56,197 bases of DNA from positions 1-56,197 of the forward strand of contig CAMEDD010000017.1 in NCBI GenBank assembly GCA_945913285.1. Direction: 5' to 3'. How positions within the stretch are numbered: the first letter of the stretch is position 1; each line of letters begins with the position of its first letter. This DNA is from Candidatus Sulfopaludibacter sp. SbA3 (lineage in GTDB: Bacteria > Pseudomonadota > Alphaproteobacteria > Caulobacterales > Hyphomonadaceae). This document shows positions 46,935 through 54,796 of the stretch, one piece after another. Below the pieces are notes generated by a model, which did not search any database, was not told the origin of the DNA, and saw only the letters and a program-made list of their open reading frames with translations. Position numbers and translations under genes: made by a program.

Positions 46935-47589
46935 CCGTCAGCCGCCCGGCCCGCGGGTCTGCTGTCAGCGCCGGGACCTGCGGCACCGTCCCGGAATGAA
47001 GCGTCCAGCCGCGATAGATCACCAGCCGGTTGAAAGCCGCCTCGACCCGGTAGGTCTGCTCGAACAGCGTGGTGTCCCCGCGCAGATACTCCGCCTTCGG
47101 ATCACCGTGCCGGGCAAGGTCCGCGTCCAGCCGCTCGGCATAATCTTCCATCCGCGACAGGCTCACCGTCTCGAACCCGGTCGTGCGGTGGCGATAGAAC
47201 GCCGTGCCGCCCGCCGACGGTCCGCACAGGTAATGCAGAACGGCGATGCGTCCGGGATCGGCGGCATCGAAATGCGGCAGACGTTGCAGCGGCGTCAGCG
47301 CCTCAGGCGGCACCGTGACGATCGAGAAATTGCACTCCACGAGATCGGCCCCGTTGCTATGCCCGAACACGTCCGACAACAGCCGCATCAGCAGGTCCAT
47401 TCGCTCGGATAGGTACTGCCCCGCATGCGCCGCGCGCACCCCCGGATAATGCGCCCCGCGCGCCGCATAGGTCTGGGATGCAGCGGCCTCGACCAGCCCG
47501 GCCGGATCCGAGCTGAACCCGTCGATCACGACAATAGGTTCGCGCTCATGCCCGATGCGCCCGATGGTGACGGCCGGCGCCGTAATCAT
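46909..47589 (-). CDS. DUF6445 family protein (2OG-Fe oxygenase-like)
   Basis: A 226-residue protein that I recognise as DUF6445-like. The core PHFDAADPGRIAVLHYLCG followed by GGTAFYRHRTTGFE resembles the double-stranded beta-helix of Fe(II)/2-oxoglutarate proteins, with a possible His-x-Asp metal pair (HFD) and a distal His in YRGWTLHSG. Relatives often sit beside tryptophan-halogenase-like genes in Caulobacterales and sphingomonads; none is present here. Enzymatic activity is unproven. The ATG at 47589 is preceded by AGGGG; the frame continues upstream without a better start. Confidence 0.65.
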   Translation of the reverse strand: MITAPAVTIGRIGHEREPIVVIDGFSSDPAGLVEAAASQTYAARGAHYPGVRAAHAGQYLSERMDLLMRLLSDVFGHSNGADLVECNFSIVTVPPEALTPLQRLPHFDAADPGRIAVLHYLCGPSAGGTAFYRHRTTGFETVSLSRMEDYAERLDADLARHGDPKAEYLRGDTTLFEQTYRVEAAFNRLVIYRGWTLHSGTVPQVPALTADPRAGRLTVNTFLQAR

Positions 47590-47713
47590 TGTAAGGACCC
47601 CTGCGCGCCGGGTTCTACCTGATCGGGAAAGTCCACAACCTTGGCCCAGCGACCAGCCAACATCCAACGGACACGGGGCCCGAGCAACCTGCAAACACAG
47701 TTCGCCGCGTCGC

Positions 47714-48796
47714 TCAGACCGGCGCGCGCGTGCGCCGGGTGAACTTGCGCGGCCGCGTCGGATAGGGGTTGCCATCATTCGACAGCAGTACCGCCAGCCA
47801 GCGCGTGCTCTTGAACTCCGCCAGGATCGCCATCGCCGCCACCGTCAGCGGCGTCGAGAGAAACGCGCCTGTTGCCCCGAGCAGCACGCCCCAGAAGGCG
47901 AGAGACAAGAGCACCACCAAGGGATCGAGGTTCAGCCCGACGCCCTGCATCCGCGGCTGGATGATGTTGCCCACGACAAAGCCAATCACCAAGAGCGCAG
48001 AGAGCAGGATCAGCGGTTTGCCGAAGCCCTCGAACACCATCACGCTGAACAGCGCCGGAACGAAAATCGCAACCACCCCGCCGACAATCGGCACATAGCT
48101 TGCCACAAAGATCAGGAAGGCCCAAAAGATCGGCTGCGGCAATCCGAGCCATGCCATAACAGCCCAGGACGCCGCCGCAATCATCAGGCCCGTTGTCGTC
48201 TGTACACTGACATAACCAGTAACCGCCTTCTGGATCCGGCCGAGCACCTGATCGACATCCACCGCCCCCTCGCCCGTCGGCTTCAGGATGTTCAGCTTCG
48301 CCGCAAAGCTGCGCTGCGACACCAGCAGAAAGCCCAGATAGATCAGCACGAAGCCCGCCGCTGACAGCCCGCTCTGCAGCCATGCGACGACCTCGCCCGC
48401 GACCTCCGGCGTCTGGACCGACTGCATCAGGCTGCCGAAGCTCGGCGTCTGCCGCACGCCGAACATGTCCCCCGCCGCGCGCAGCACCGCGTTCAGCCGC
48501 TTATTGAAATCCCCGCTGTCGGCGATCAACCCCGTGAGGTTGTCGATCAAGAACAGGGTCAACATCACGAACGCCGCAGCGATGATCACAACCGAAAGGC
48601 CAGTCACGAGCCCAAGCGGCACTTTCGGCACGAGCCGGTTGAGCGCGCCCGCCATGTCCGCCACCATCACCAGCAGGAACACCGCCAGCAGCAGCGGCGA
48701 GATGATCGCCTGCAGCAGGTAGACTGTTGCGCCGGACAGAAGCACCGCGATCAGCACCGTCGCGCCGATATTCGAATTGCCGGAAAAACCGTTCAT
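47714..48796 (-). CDS. AI-2E family transporter
   Basis: A 360-residue polytopic membrane protein of the AI-2E/PerM family, with about eight hydrophobic segments. A soluble segment lies at about 85-135, and the conserved core SYVPIVGGVVAIFVPALF is near 240. The C-terminal RPRKFTRRTRAPV tail is basic and cytoplasmic. It is the second member of this family in the window and similar in layout to the one at 1-823. Substrate unknown. The ATG at 48796 begins just before the first helix; longer frames overlap the divergent promoter. Confidence 0.87.
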   Translation of the reverse strand: MNGFSGNSNIGATVLIAVLLSGATVYLLQAIISPLLLAVFLLVMVADMAGALNRLVPKVPLGLVTGLSVVIIAAAFVMLTLFLIDNLTGLIADSGDFNKRLNAVLRAAGDMFGVRQTPSFGSLMQSVQTPEVAGEVVAWLQSGLSAAGFVLIYLGFLLVSQRSFAAKLNILKPTGEGAVDVDQVLGRIQKAVTGYVSVQTTTGLMIAAASWAVMAWLGLPQPIFWAFLIFVASYVPIVGGVVAIFVPALFSVMVFEGFGKPLILLSALLVIGFVVGNIIQPRMQGVGLNLDPLVVLLSLAFWGVLLGATGAFLSTPLTVAAMAILAEFKSTRWLAVLLSNDGNPYPTRPRKFTRRTRAPV

Positions 48797-48980
48797 GGAA
48801 AAACGTTGGGCATGTGTGGAAACGCTGCATCTGCCTAGAACAGCGCGCCCCGCCGACGCGGCGGACCCGTATGCGCCGTTCCCGGAAGATATAAACGCGC
48901 GAGACCGGCAATTGGTTGCATTCCGGAAGGCCTGGAGCCAACCTGATTGGGGCTTCCCGCCCCTCCTGAAAGGAACCGAT

Positions 48981-49226
48981 ACGCGCCCCCTGAAAATCCT
49001 TGCCCCTCTCTTCCTCGGCGCCTTCGCCCTCGCGACCTGCGGCGGCAGCGCCGAAAAGCAGGGCGAAGAGATGGACTCCCCCATCGAGGAAACGGTCATC
49101 GGCGAAATCGATATCGATCACGGCCTGCTCGAGAACACCGGCGAAGTGATTGACGAAGTCACCGGCACCGAAGACACCGACCCCGTCGACGCCGCAGAAG
49201 AAGCCACCGAAGACGCCCCGGGATAA
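48981..49226 (+). CDS. acidic small lipoprotein with a possible ACG start
   Basis: An open frame encoding a lipoprotein signal RPLKILAPLFLGAFALATC (Cys at about residue 20) and a mature part of about 60 residues, of which roughly a third are Asp or Glu. No ATG, GTG or TTG sits at a suitable place. An in-frame ACG at 48981 has AGGA six bases upstream and gives the natural start MRPLKIL; a CTG at 48990 is an alternative. The only upstream ATG (48795) would overlap the divergent transporter start and bury the signal. Either a rare start codon or a mutated start is implied. Confidence 0.5.
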   Translation, partial: TRPLKILAPLFLGAFALATCGGSAEKQGEEMDSPIEETVIGEIDIDHGLLENTGEVIDEVTGTEDTDPVDAAEEATEDAPG

Positions 49227-49410
49227 GCTGATATCTTTCACATCGATGGGAGGCGGCGAATTCTGCCGCTGCCCGTTTCCCGCTCATCCGGGCACAGGCA
49301 GCCCCGGTGCCTTCGGGATACTGCGCGCGAGGCGTTGGGCCGCGGACTGATATGGATCAGGGTGAACGGCGAGACGATCCTGGCACCTTCAATGCAGTTT
49401 TTTATCGCCT
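49227..49410. other. no gene seen, edge of decayed region
   Basis: No credible gene, terminator or repeat was seen in these bases. They lead into the degraded adhesin segment. Confidence 0.4.
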
Positions 49411-50030
49411 GTGCACTGGGCTAAAACTCAAAAGCATAAAGCTGCTGTCCAGATCGGAATCATATTGTTCAGCCTGAGTGTTCTCCGGACGTCGCGCACC
49501 GCTGCGATCGTAATCGCCATGTGTGTCTGCATCCAGGCTCCTGCCTTTGCAGAGAGCATCGAGTGCGATCCAAAGGCGAAGCCCCTGCGGTGAAAACTCC
49601 GCGGCCTGCGGCGCGGCGGCGTTTGCTGAGGGCGCCGATCAACAGCCCTCGGCGCAGGCGCGGTTGCAAAGGCCGACAACACCGTAGCCCTTGGCAGCAA
49701 TTCCATCGCCGACCCGGTCACCGAAAAGGAAGTCGTAGGCGCGGGTCTGAAGGAACCGGAAACCTCCGTAGGCGAAGTATCTGTCGGCATTGCCTCTACC
49801 GGTGAGCGCCGCCAGGTCACCAACGTGGCCCCGGATGTCGATGCCTACGATGTATCGACGCGGTCAACGTCAAGAAATTGCAAGCGGTCATCGATCAGTC
49901 GGCGGCTTCGGCGTCGACCGCAGTAGCGGCGCTCAACGCGGCCGCGTCAGCGCAGAGCACCTTAAACTCCGCCCTTGCAGCGTCCAGTTCGGCGTCCGCC
50001 CTTGGCCGCCAGCGCCAACAGCACGTGTTG
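49411..50030 (+). pseudogene. decayed YadA-like trimeric autotransporter adhesin (5' fragment)
   Basis: Pieces of a trimeric autotransporter can be read across frames. First, an extended signal peptide ends IQAPAFAES (to about 49558). Then, after a stop, comes the head-repeat sequence ACGAAAFAEGAD and, after a frame change, STALGAGAVAKADNTVALGSN. The HIM/neck follows with EVSVGIASTGERRQVTNVAP (about 49760-49830). A second frame change leads to DAVNVKKLQAVIDQ and an Ala/Ser-rich stalk (to about 50000). The ALGxNS repeat and RQVTNV...DAVNV neck are signatures of YadA-type proteins. The long stalk and C-terminal anchor are missing, so it cannot be functional. An IS3 remnant abuts the 3' side. 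Boundaries are approximate. Confidence 0.75.
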
Positions 50031-50504
50031 ATGACGTCCTCGGCCCGGTGACTGAACCGCGGATCCACGACCGGAGAGTAACGGGAAAGGGCATCGAAGA
50101 CCGTCAGTACACGCATCTTATGCCCGCTGGACAGCGGGTCGTGAACAAAGTCTATCCCCCAGGCCTGGTTTGGCCGGGACGCTTGGCATCGCGCTTCACA
50201 ATGAACTGCCATCTTGCGCCGGCGAGGCCGTTTAGGCCTCAAACACAGGCCTTTTCGCGATAGAGCCGGTAGACAAAGTTCTTTCCCACCTGCCAGATTT
50301 CACACTTCAGCATGACATCCGCCCGCCGGTATCCGAACCGGATCCTTGTCGCTATGTCTCGTGCATGCGGTGGCGAAGCGCTGTGAGCGGATCGCATTTT
50401 GGCGGTTTGCGCTGGGTTGAACGATGCTGGCGTGTCAGCTGGAAGGCCCTTCGCTCGGCATAGCCGTGTGACGCCCTCACACACTCTACAACCAGCTTCA
50501 TCAT
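50030..50504 (-). pseudogene. truncated IS3-family transposase OrfB
   Basis: Read on the minus strand from an ATG at 50504, three frames join into an IS3-family OrfB. First GYAERRAFQLTRQHRSTQR leads to a stop near 50360. Then IRFGYRRADVMLKCEIW and VYRLYREKA follow, then RPKRPRRRKMAVHCE and NQAWGIDFVHDPLSSG, LTVFDALSRYSP. The first two Asp of the DDE triad are visible (WGIDF and TVFDA), but the sequence stops before the Glu. At least two frameshifts and a 3' deletion make it inactive. No OrfA or terminal repeats were found. Confidence 0.8.
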
Positions 50505-50547
50505 CGATGGCTGGAAAGCGCGCAGGAGGCGTGAACGCCGATCCTGA

Positions 50548-51432
50548 TCACCCGATTCCCAAACCGCCTAGAAAACCTCGGTAGAGGCCGAATATGCCCG
50601 GCAAGGCAATCGCAGCAACCACGGACGGAAGGATGCAGAGCAGTAGCGGCAAGGTCATCAAAGTTGGCACCTGACCAGCCTGGCGTTCCGCATTTAGGTA
50701 GAGCGACTGGCGCTGCTCCAGCGTAAAACGGGCAAAAGCTGATGTCAGACCGGCGCCAAAAACGTCCGCCTGGCCGAGGAAATTGACAAGGGTCTGGGCC
50801 TCCCGGGCTTGCAGGTCCGCTGCAAACTGTTGGAAGGCTTCCTCCCGGTTTCTCCCAGCCTCGAGCTCAAGCTGCAGCCGGCCCAATGCCCTGTCCAGTG
50901 CCGGGAAAAGGCCGTCACTTCTCTCGCGCGTTCGCGAGATTGCCGCCTCGATGCTCAAGCCCGCGCCCAGTGAAAGGTTTAGCAGTTCCACCAACCCCGG
51001 GAGTTCTTCCCTCACCGACCGGCGGCGGCGTTCCGCAAGGTTTGCGATCAATCGCTCGGGAGCAAGGAACGCCAGCACGGCCGCAACCGATGTGAGCGTA
51101 AGGCCAGGCGTTGTACTCAAAGCGCCCAGCCCTGATCCCATCAGCAGAACCACAGCCGCAAAGATCCATTTGGACCATTTGAACCACTTGAAGAGCGCAG
51201 CGTCAGCGCGGCCGATCATGGCAAGGTCGCGCGCCATTTTCCGGTCACCGGCCTCGACTGCTTCGCGCGCCAGCATTGCTGGTCCGCTCGCGTTGAGCAC
51301 GCTCGGCGGGGATGAATCGACGGTCCGCTTACGCGAAAGAAATCTCGGCCCCAGCGACCCGACAAGATCAATTGCAACAAGGAATATGCCACCAAGCAGG
51401 CCAGCGATGAGGAGCTCGAGAATGATTGACAT
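50548..51432 (-). CDS. tadC: Tad pilus inner-membrane protein TadC
   Basis: A 294-residue type II secretion F-domain protein. Hydrophobic segments lie at about 5-25, 92-125 and 265-290, and the cytoplasmic T2SSF domain (about 150-260) has LPGLVELLNLSLGAGLSIEAAI. Position after tadB and similar size identify it as TadC, the partner in the inner-membrane platform of the Flp pilus. Its ATG overlaps the tadB stop (TAATG). It is the last gene of the operon before the degraded IS3/adhesin region. Confidence 0.9.
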   Translation of the reverse strand: MSIILELLIAGLLGGIFLVAIDLVGSLGPRFLSRKRTVDSSPPSVLNASGPAMLAREAVEAGDRKMARDLAMIGRADAALFKWFKWSKWIFAAVVLLMGSGLGALSTTPGLTLTSVAAVLAFLAPERLIANLAERRRRSVREELPGLVELLNLSLGAGLSIEAAISRTRERSDGLFPALDRALGRLQLELEAGRNREEAFQQFAADLQAREAQTLVNFLGQADVFGAGLTSAFARFTLEQRQSLYLNAERQAGQVPTLMTLPLLLCILPSVVAAIALPGIFGLYRGFLGGLGIG

Positions 51433-52439
51433 TATATACCCCTGACGCCGTTCTTAACTATCATGCGCAGCCAGATTGCTCCGATCACATACAATCCGAA
51501 GAACAGGACTGCGATCCGGAGGAAACCAGCATCGGAGACATAATCGCTGTAATAGCCGGGATTGAGAAGGGAGATGCCGCCGACGAATAGGACGGGCATC
51601 AGCATCATCATTCTGGCCGACAACTCCGACTCGCTGGAGAGGGAACGAACCTTATTGCGGAGCACTTCCCGGCTGCGAATGATCTGAGCTGCGTCTGCAA
51701 GCAGCTTTACCAGGCTCGTTCCCGACTCAAGGCTTGCAGCGACGCCTGTCGCCAGATAGCGAAAATCAGACAGCCCTGTGCGTTCTGCCAGCCGCCAGAA
51801 GGCCGTCTGTACGTCACCGCCATACCTGATTTCGTCTGCTGTCCGGCGCAGTTCATTTCGCAAAGGCTGAGCAACTTCATTCGAGCTCAGCGTCAGGGCT
51901 GCGAGAAATGGCTGGCCGGCCTTCAATGCGGACTGAATGACCTCCAGGGCATCGGGCAACTGACTTTCCAGAAGGCGCATGCGCCGGTCACGCGCAATCC
52001 CTGCAACCGCCAGAACGCCGACCGTCAGCGCGATGCCAAACAGAAGCAGAAGGCCGAAGAACATGCCAAGAGAAGAGCCGGCACCGCTGAAAACAAGAGC
52101 CAGGAAGGACACAAGACCCAACACGGTCGCCGCCCAGATGACGGCGGCGAGCAGGTGTCCCGGGTTAATGCTGAGACCGCCCTGGCGCAGCAGTTCGCCC
52201 ATCCGAGCCTCGATCCTGCTGCGCCGTCCGGGAGGGGCAAAGCCCGGGTTGCTTAGAAGTTCAGGCCCACTTTCAGGCAAACCCACAGATGAAGAACCGA
52301 ACTTCGGGAGCCCTACCGGACGCTGCCATGCGCTCGGCCAACGCACGAGGCCGGTGAGCAAATACGCCCCTAGAGCCGCTGCAGCGAAGCTCAGGCACAG
52401 GATCAAGATTGCACTAAGGACACTCAGCATGGAAATCAC
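51432..52439 (-). CDS. tadB: Tad pilus inner-membrane protein TadB
   Basis: A 335-residue type II secretion F-domain protein. It has an N-terminal hydrophobic segment (about 5-28), a soluble linker with a basic stretch, two central hydrophobic segments (about 90-150), the T2SSF domain LPDALEVIQSALKAGQPFLAALTL (about 160-185), and a C-terminal helix. TadB and TadC form the platform that CpaF drives. The GTG at 52439 overlaps the cpaF stop (GTGA), giving translational coupling; an ATG at 52430 is a possible alternative start. Confidence 0.9.
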   Translation of the reverse strand: MISMLSVLSAILILCLSFAAAALGAYLLTGLVRWPSAWQRPVGLPKFGSSSVGLPESGPELLSNPGFAPPGRRSRIEARMGELLRQGGLSINPGHLLAAVIWAATVLGLVSFLALVFSGAGSSLGMFFGLLLLFGIALTVGVLAVAGIARDRRMRLLESQLPDALEVIQSALKAGQPFLAALTLSSNEVAQPLRNELRRTADEIRYGGDVQTAFWRLAERTGLSDFRYLATGVAASLESGTSLVKLLADAAQIIRSREVLRNKVRSLSSESELSARMMMLMPVLFVGGISLLNPGYYSDYVSDAGFLRIAVLFFGLYVIGAIWLRMIVKNGVRGI

Positions 52440-53743
52440 CCGGGTTGGCCTGCTGGCCGCAGCATATTCATGCGGTCCTGGAAACGGCTTTCGCTGGCAC
52501 TCCCGAGGAAGCTTCCGCTCAAGCGGCCGTCCTGGTTGACGCCAGTTGCCTCAAACCAGAAGACCGGCGAGAGGTCCACCTGCCCCGCATCCGACCCGGA
52601 TACTTCACTGATGGAACTGATCCGCCGGACGCCGTCCGGGTACCTGTGAACATGGACGACAACATTGACCGTCCGTCCGATCTGCCGGGCGAGTTGTTCA
52701 GAACTCAGGTTGACGCCGGACATGATCACCATGTTCTCAATTCTGGTGATAGCATTTGCTGCATCGTTTGCGTGAACGGTGGTCATCGAGCCATCATGGC
52801 CGGTATTCATCGCCTGCAGCATGTCGATAGCCTCATCCCCGCGGACTTCGCCGAGGATAATGCGGTCAGGCCGCATGCGGAGCGCATTGCGCAGCAGGTC
52901 GCGCTGCGTTACCCGGCCATTGCCCTCCATGTTCGGAGGACGGGTCTCGAGCCTTGCAACATTAGGCTTGTTCAGATCAAGCTCGGCCGAATCCTCGATC
53001 GTGATGACCCTCTGCTCGTCCGGAATTGCGGTGGCGAGGACATTGAGAAGCGTCGTTTTGCCGGAACCCGTTCCGCCTGTGACCACGATGTTGAGCCGGG
53101 CTGCAACATAGCGGACCAGAAGTTCGGACATCTCGGCTGAGAGTGTGTTGAGGGTTTCCAGCTTGCTGAAGGTAGAGCCGAAAACAGAAAAGCGCCGGAT
53201 AGACACAAGCGGCCCATCGAGCGCCAAAGGAGGGATAACGGCATTTATTCGTGACCCGTCTGCGAGACGCGCATCGACCATCGGTTGCGCTTCGTCGATC
53301 CGCCGGCCTGCGCCCGAGACAATCTTGTTCAGGATCCTGATGACGTGTTCGTTGTTGAGGAAACGCACATCGGCCTTCTGCATGCGTCCATGTCTTTCGA
53401 CGAAGACGTTCTCGCACCCGTTGATGACGATGTCCGAGACGGCCGGATCCCGCATGATGGCTTCGAGTGGACCGAGGCCGGTAAGCTCATCGAGCAACTC
53501 GTCAACCAATTGCTCCCTTAGCTCCGAAGCCAACACGAGGCTGCGGGCAGCCAGGGCCTCGTTCAAAGGCTTCGCCAGCTGGAGCTTCAGGTCCTTGCGG
53601 GCAATCTGGCTCAGTACCCGGAGGTTCAGCTGACCCAGGAGGTCCTGGTGGATGCTGTTTCGCAGCTCACTCCACTCGCGTTCCGGCATTGCGCCTGTCT
53701 CCGGTCGCGGCGCTGCAGCGGTTGGAAGGGTGGTTACATTCAT
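52436..53743 (-). CDS. cpaF: CpaF/TadA secretion ATPase
   Basis: A 435-residue hexameric type II/IV secretion ATPase powering Flp pilus assembly. The N-terminal domain contains [18 protein letters not shown] (about 105). Walker [13 protein letters not shown] is near 219-230, the Asp box IEDSAELDL near 248, Walker [13 protein letters not shown] near 295, and the His box [15 protein letters not shown] near 312. Its ATG overlaps the upstream TadE-like stop (ATGA). The upstream partners CpaB, CpaC and CpaE are not in the window and may lie beyond it. Confidence 0.95.
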   Translation of the reverse strand: MNVTTLPTAAAPRPETGAMPEREWSELRNSIHQDLLGQLNLRVLSQIARKDLKLQLAKPLNEALAARSLVLASELREQLVDELLDELTGLGPLEAIMRDPAVSDIVINGCENVFVERHGRMQKADVRFLNNEHVIRILNKIVSGAGRRIDEAQPMVDARLADGSRINAVIPPLALDGPLVSIRRFSVFGSTFSKLETLNTLSAEMSELLVRYVAARLNIVVTGGTGSGKTTLLNVLATAIPDEQRVITIEDSAELDLNKPNVARLETRPPNMEGNGRVTQRDLLRNALRMRPDRIILGEVRGDEAIDMLQAMNTGHDGSMTTVHANDAANAITRIENMVIMSGVNLSSEQLARQIGRTVNVVVHVHRYPDGVRRISSISEVSGSDAGQVDLSPVFWFEATGVNQDGRLSGSFLGSASESRFQDRMNMLRPAGQPG

Positions 53744-54318
53744 TTCAAGTCCTCAGCCAACAGACTGACTTTGGTTGGTGGCAGCGTGATTGCGACAGAG
53801 GCAAAAGCCGATAGGATGACGGGACGAAATTCAACTCCGGAGATCTCGACACTGACCAGCGGGTCAGTATTGGTCCCGACCGGGTTTCCGACGAGACCAA
53901 GCCCCACGTGCATATAGGTTACGGTTACATTTCGGGCTTGAACTTCCGGCATGACCGCCTGAATCCGGCCCAGCAGCGCGCTGGCGGACGCCGAAACGGT
54001 GCTACCCGGCGTGCAGGTGAAGGAAGTCGCGCCCGCGCCGGTGCACCTGTAGTTCGGGACCCGCTCGCTGGGGACGGGAAAGCCGGCTGCAATGCCGGTC
54101 ACATCAATCTGGCTGAGCCCTCCGGCAATTGGCGGGGACGTGATCGCAAATCGCGCGGCCGAGTATGTTGCAGCCTGCTGGCGGTTCACGCCGTAGGAGT
54201 AAAGCGAGAGATCGATGGCAGAAAAAACTGTCACCAGGAAGATGCCAATCGAAAGAGCAAACTCGACTGCCGTCGCGCCCGACTTTTCGCTCAGCAGTTT
54301 GCGTATCAACTTTATCAT
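53740..54318 (-). CDS. TadE-like minor pilin
   Basis: A 192-residue single-span protein of the TadE family. The class-III-like leader reads SEKSGATAVEFALSIGIFLVTVFSAI (about residues 9-34), with Glu five residues into the hydrophobic run as in pseudopilins processed by CpaA/TadV. The periplasmic part has a possible disulfide pair (YRCTGAGATSFTC). The ATG at 54318 follows the upstream stop by one base. It is one of two adjacent TadE-like genes. Confidence 0.87.
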   Translation of the reverse strand: MIKLIRKLLSEKSGATAVEFALSIGIFLVTVFSAIDLSLYSYGVNRQQAATYSAARFAITSPPIAGGLSQIDVTGIAAGFPVPSERVPNYRCTGAGATSFTCTPGSTVSASASALLGRIQAVMPEVQARNVTVTYMHVGLGLVGNPVGTNTDPLVSVEISGVEFRPVILSAFASVAITLPPTKVSLLAEDLK

Positions 54319-54319
54319 T

Positions 54320-54796
54320 TCAGCCCGTCCATACCTGCTCGTGTGTGGCAGTAAGCCGGAGGCCGCCGACGGGCAGCGCAAGGACGCCCGACAAAGGCAC
54401 GTAGATCCCGCTTACAGTGACGCGAACGACGACGACCTGGCCGAGGCCTTGATGCAGGCCCGATAAAACGTTGTTCACGCCCGCCCGGCAGACGTAATCA
54501 ATGTCTATATCAATCTCGACGAGCTGGACCTGATGCCTCGCCCCGATTTCTGAGCTCTGCGGAAGCCCCGCCCCGCCGCCAACAGCGCTACCTGTATTGC
54601 CGGCGCAGGTGACATCAAGTCTTGCCGCCTGACGGGCGGCGTCCCTCGACGCAGCAAGAAGCGACTGCTGCGCCTGGACCATCCGGGCTGTTTCCAGACC
54701 GCCAAACCCGAGCAGGATAACAACAGGCAGCAGGATCGCCAATTCCATTGACGAAGAACCGCGGCTGTCCTTACGAAGTTCGAACCATTTATTCAT
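54320..54796 (-). CDS. TadE-like minor pilin
   Basis: A 158-residue TadE-family protein. The leader RGSSSMELAILLPVVILLGFGG (about 12-33) has the pseudopilin Glu after a short basic N-terminus. The periplasmic part contains DVTCAGN and YVCRAGV cysteines, probably bridged. The ATG at 54796 overlaps the TadG-like stop by eight bases. It probably forms minor pilus components together with the other TadE-like protein. Confidence 0.87.
   Translation of the reverse strand: MNKWFELRKDSRGSSSMELAILLPVVILLGFGGLETARMVQAQQSLLAASRDAARQAARLDVTCAGNTGSAVGGGAGLPQSSEIGARHQVQLVEIDIDIDYVCRAGVNNVLSGLHQGLGQVVVVRVTVSGIYVPLSGVLALPVGGLRLTATHEQVWTG

Noticed and set aside
48795-48980. ATG at 48795 as start of the acidic lipoprotein
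   Set aside because: It would overlap the divergent transporter start and place the lipoprotein signal in the middle of the protein.
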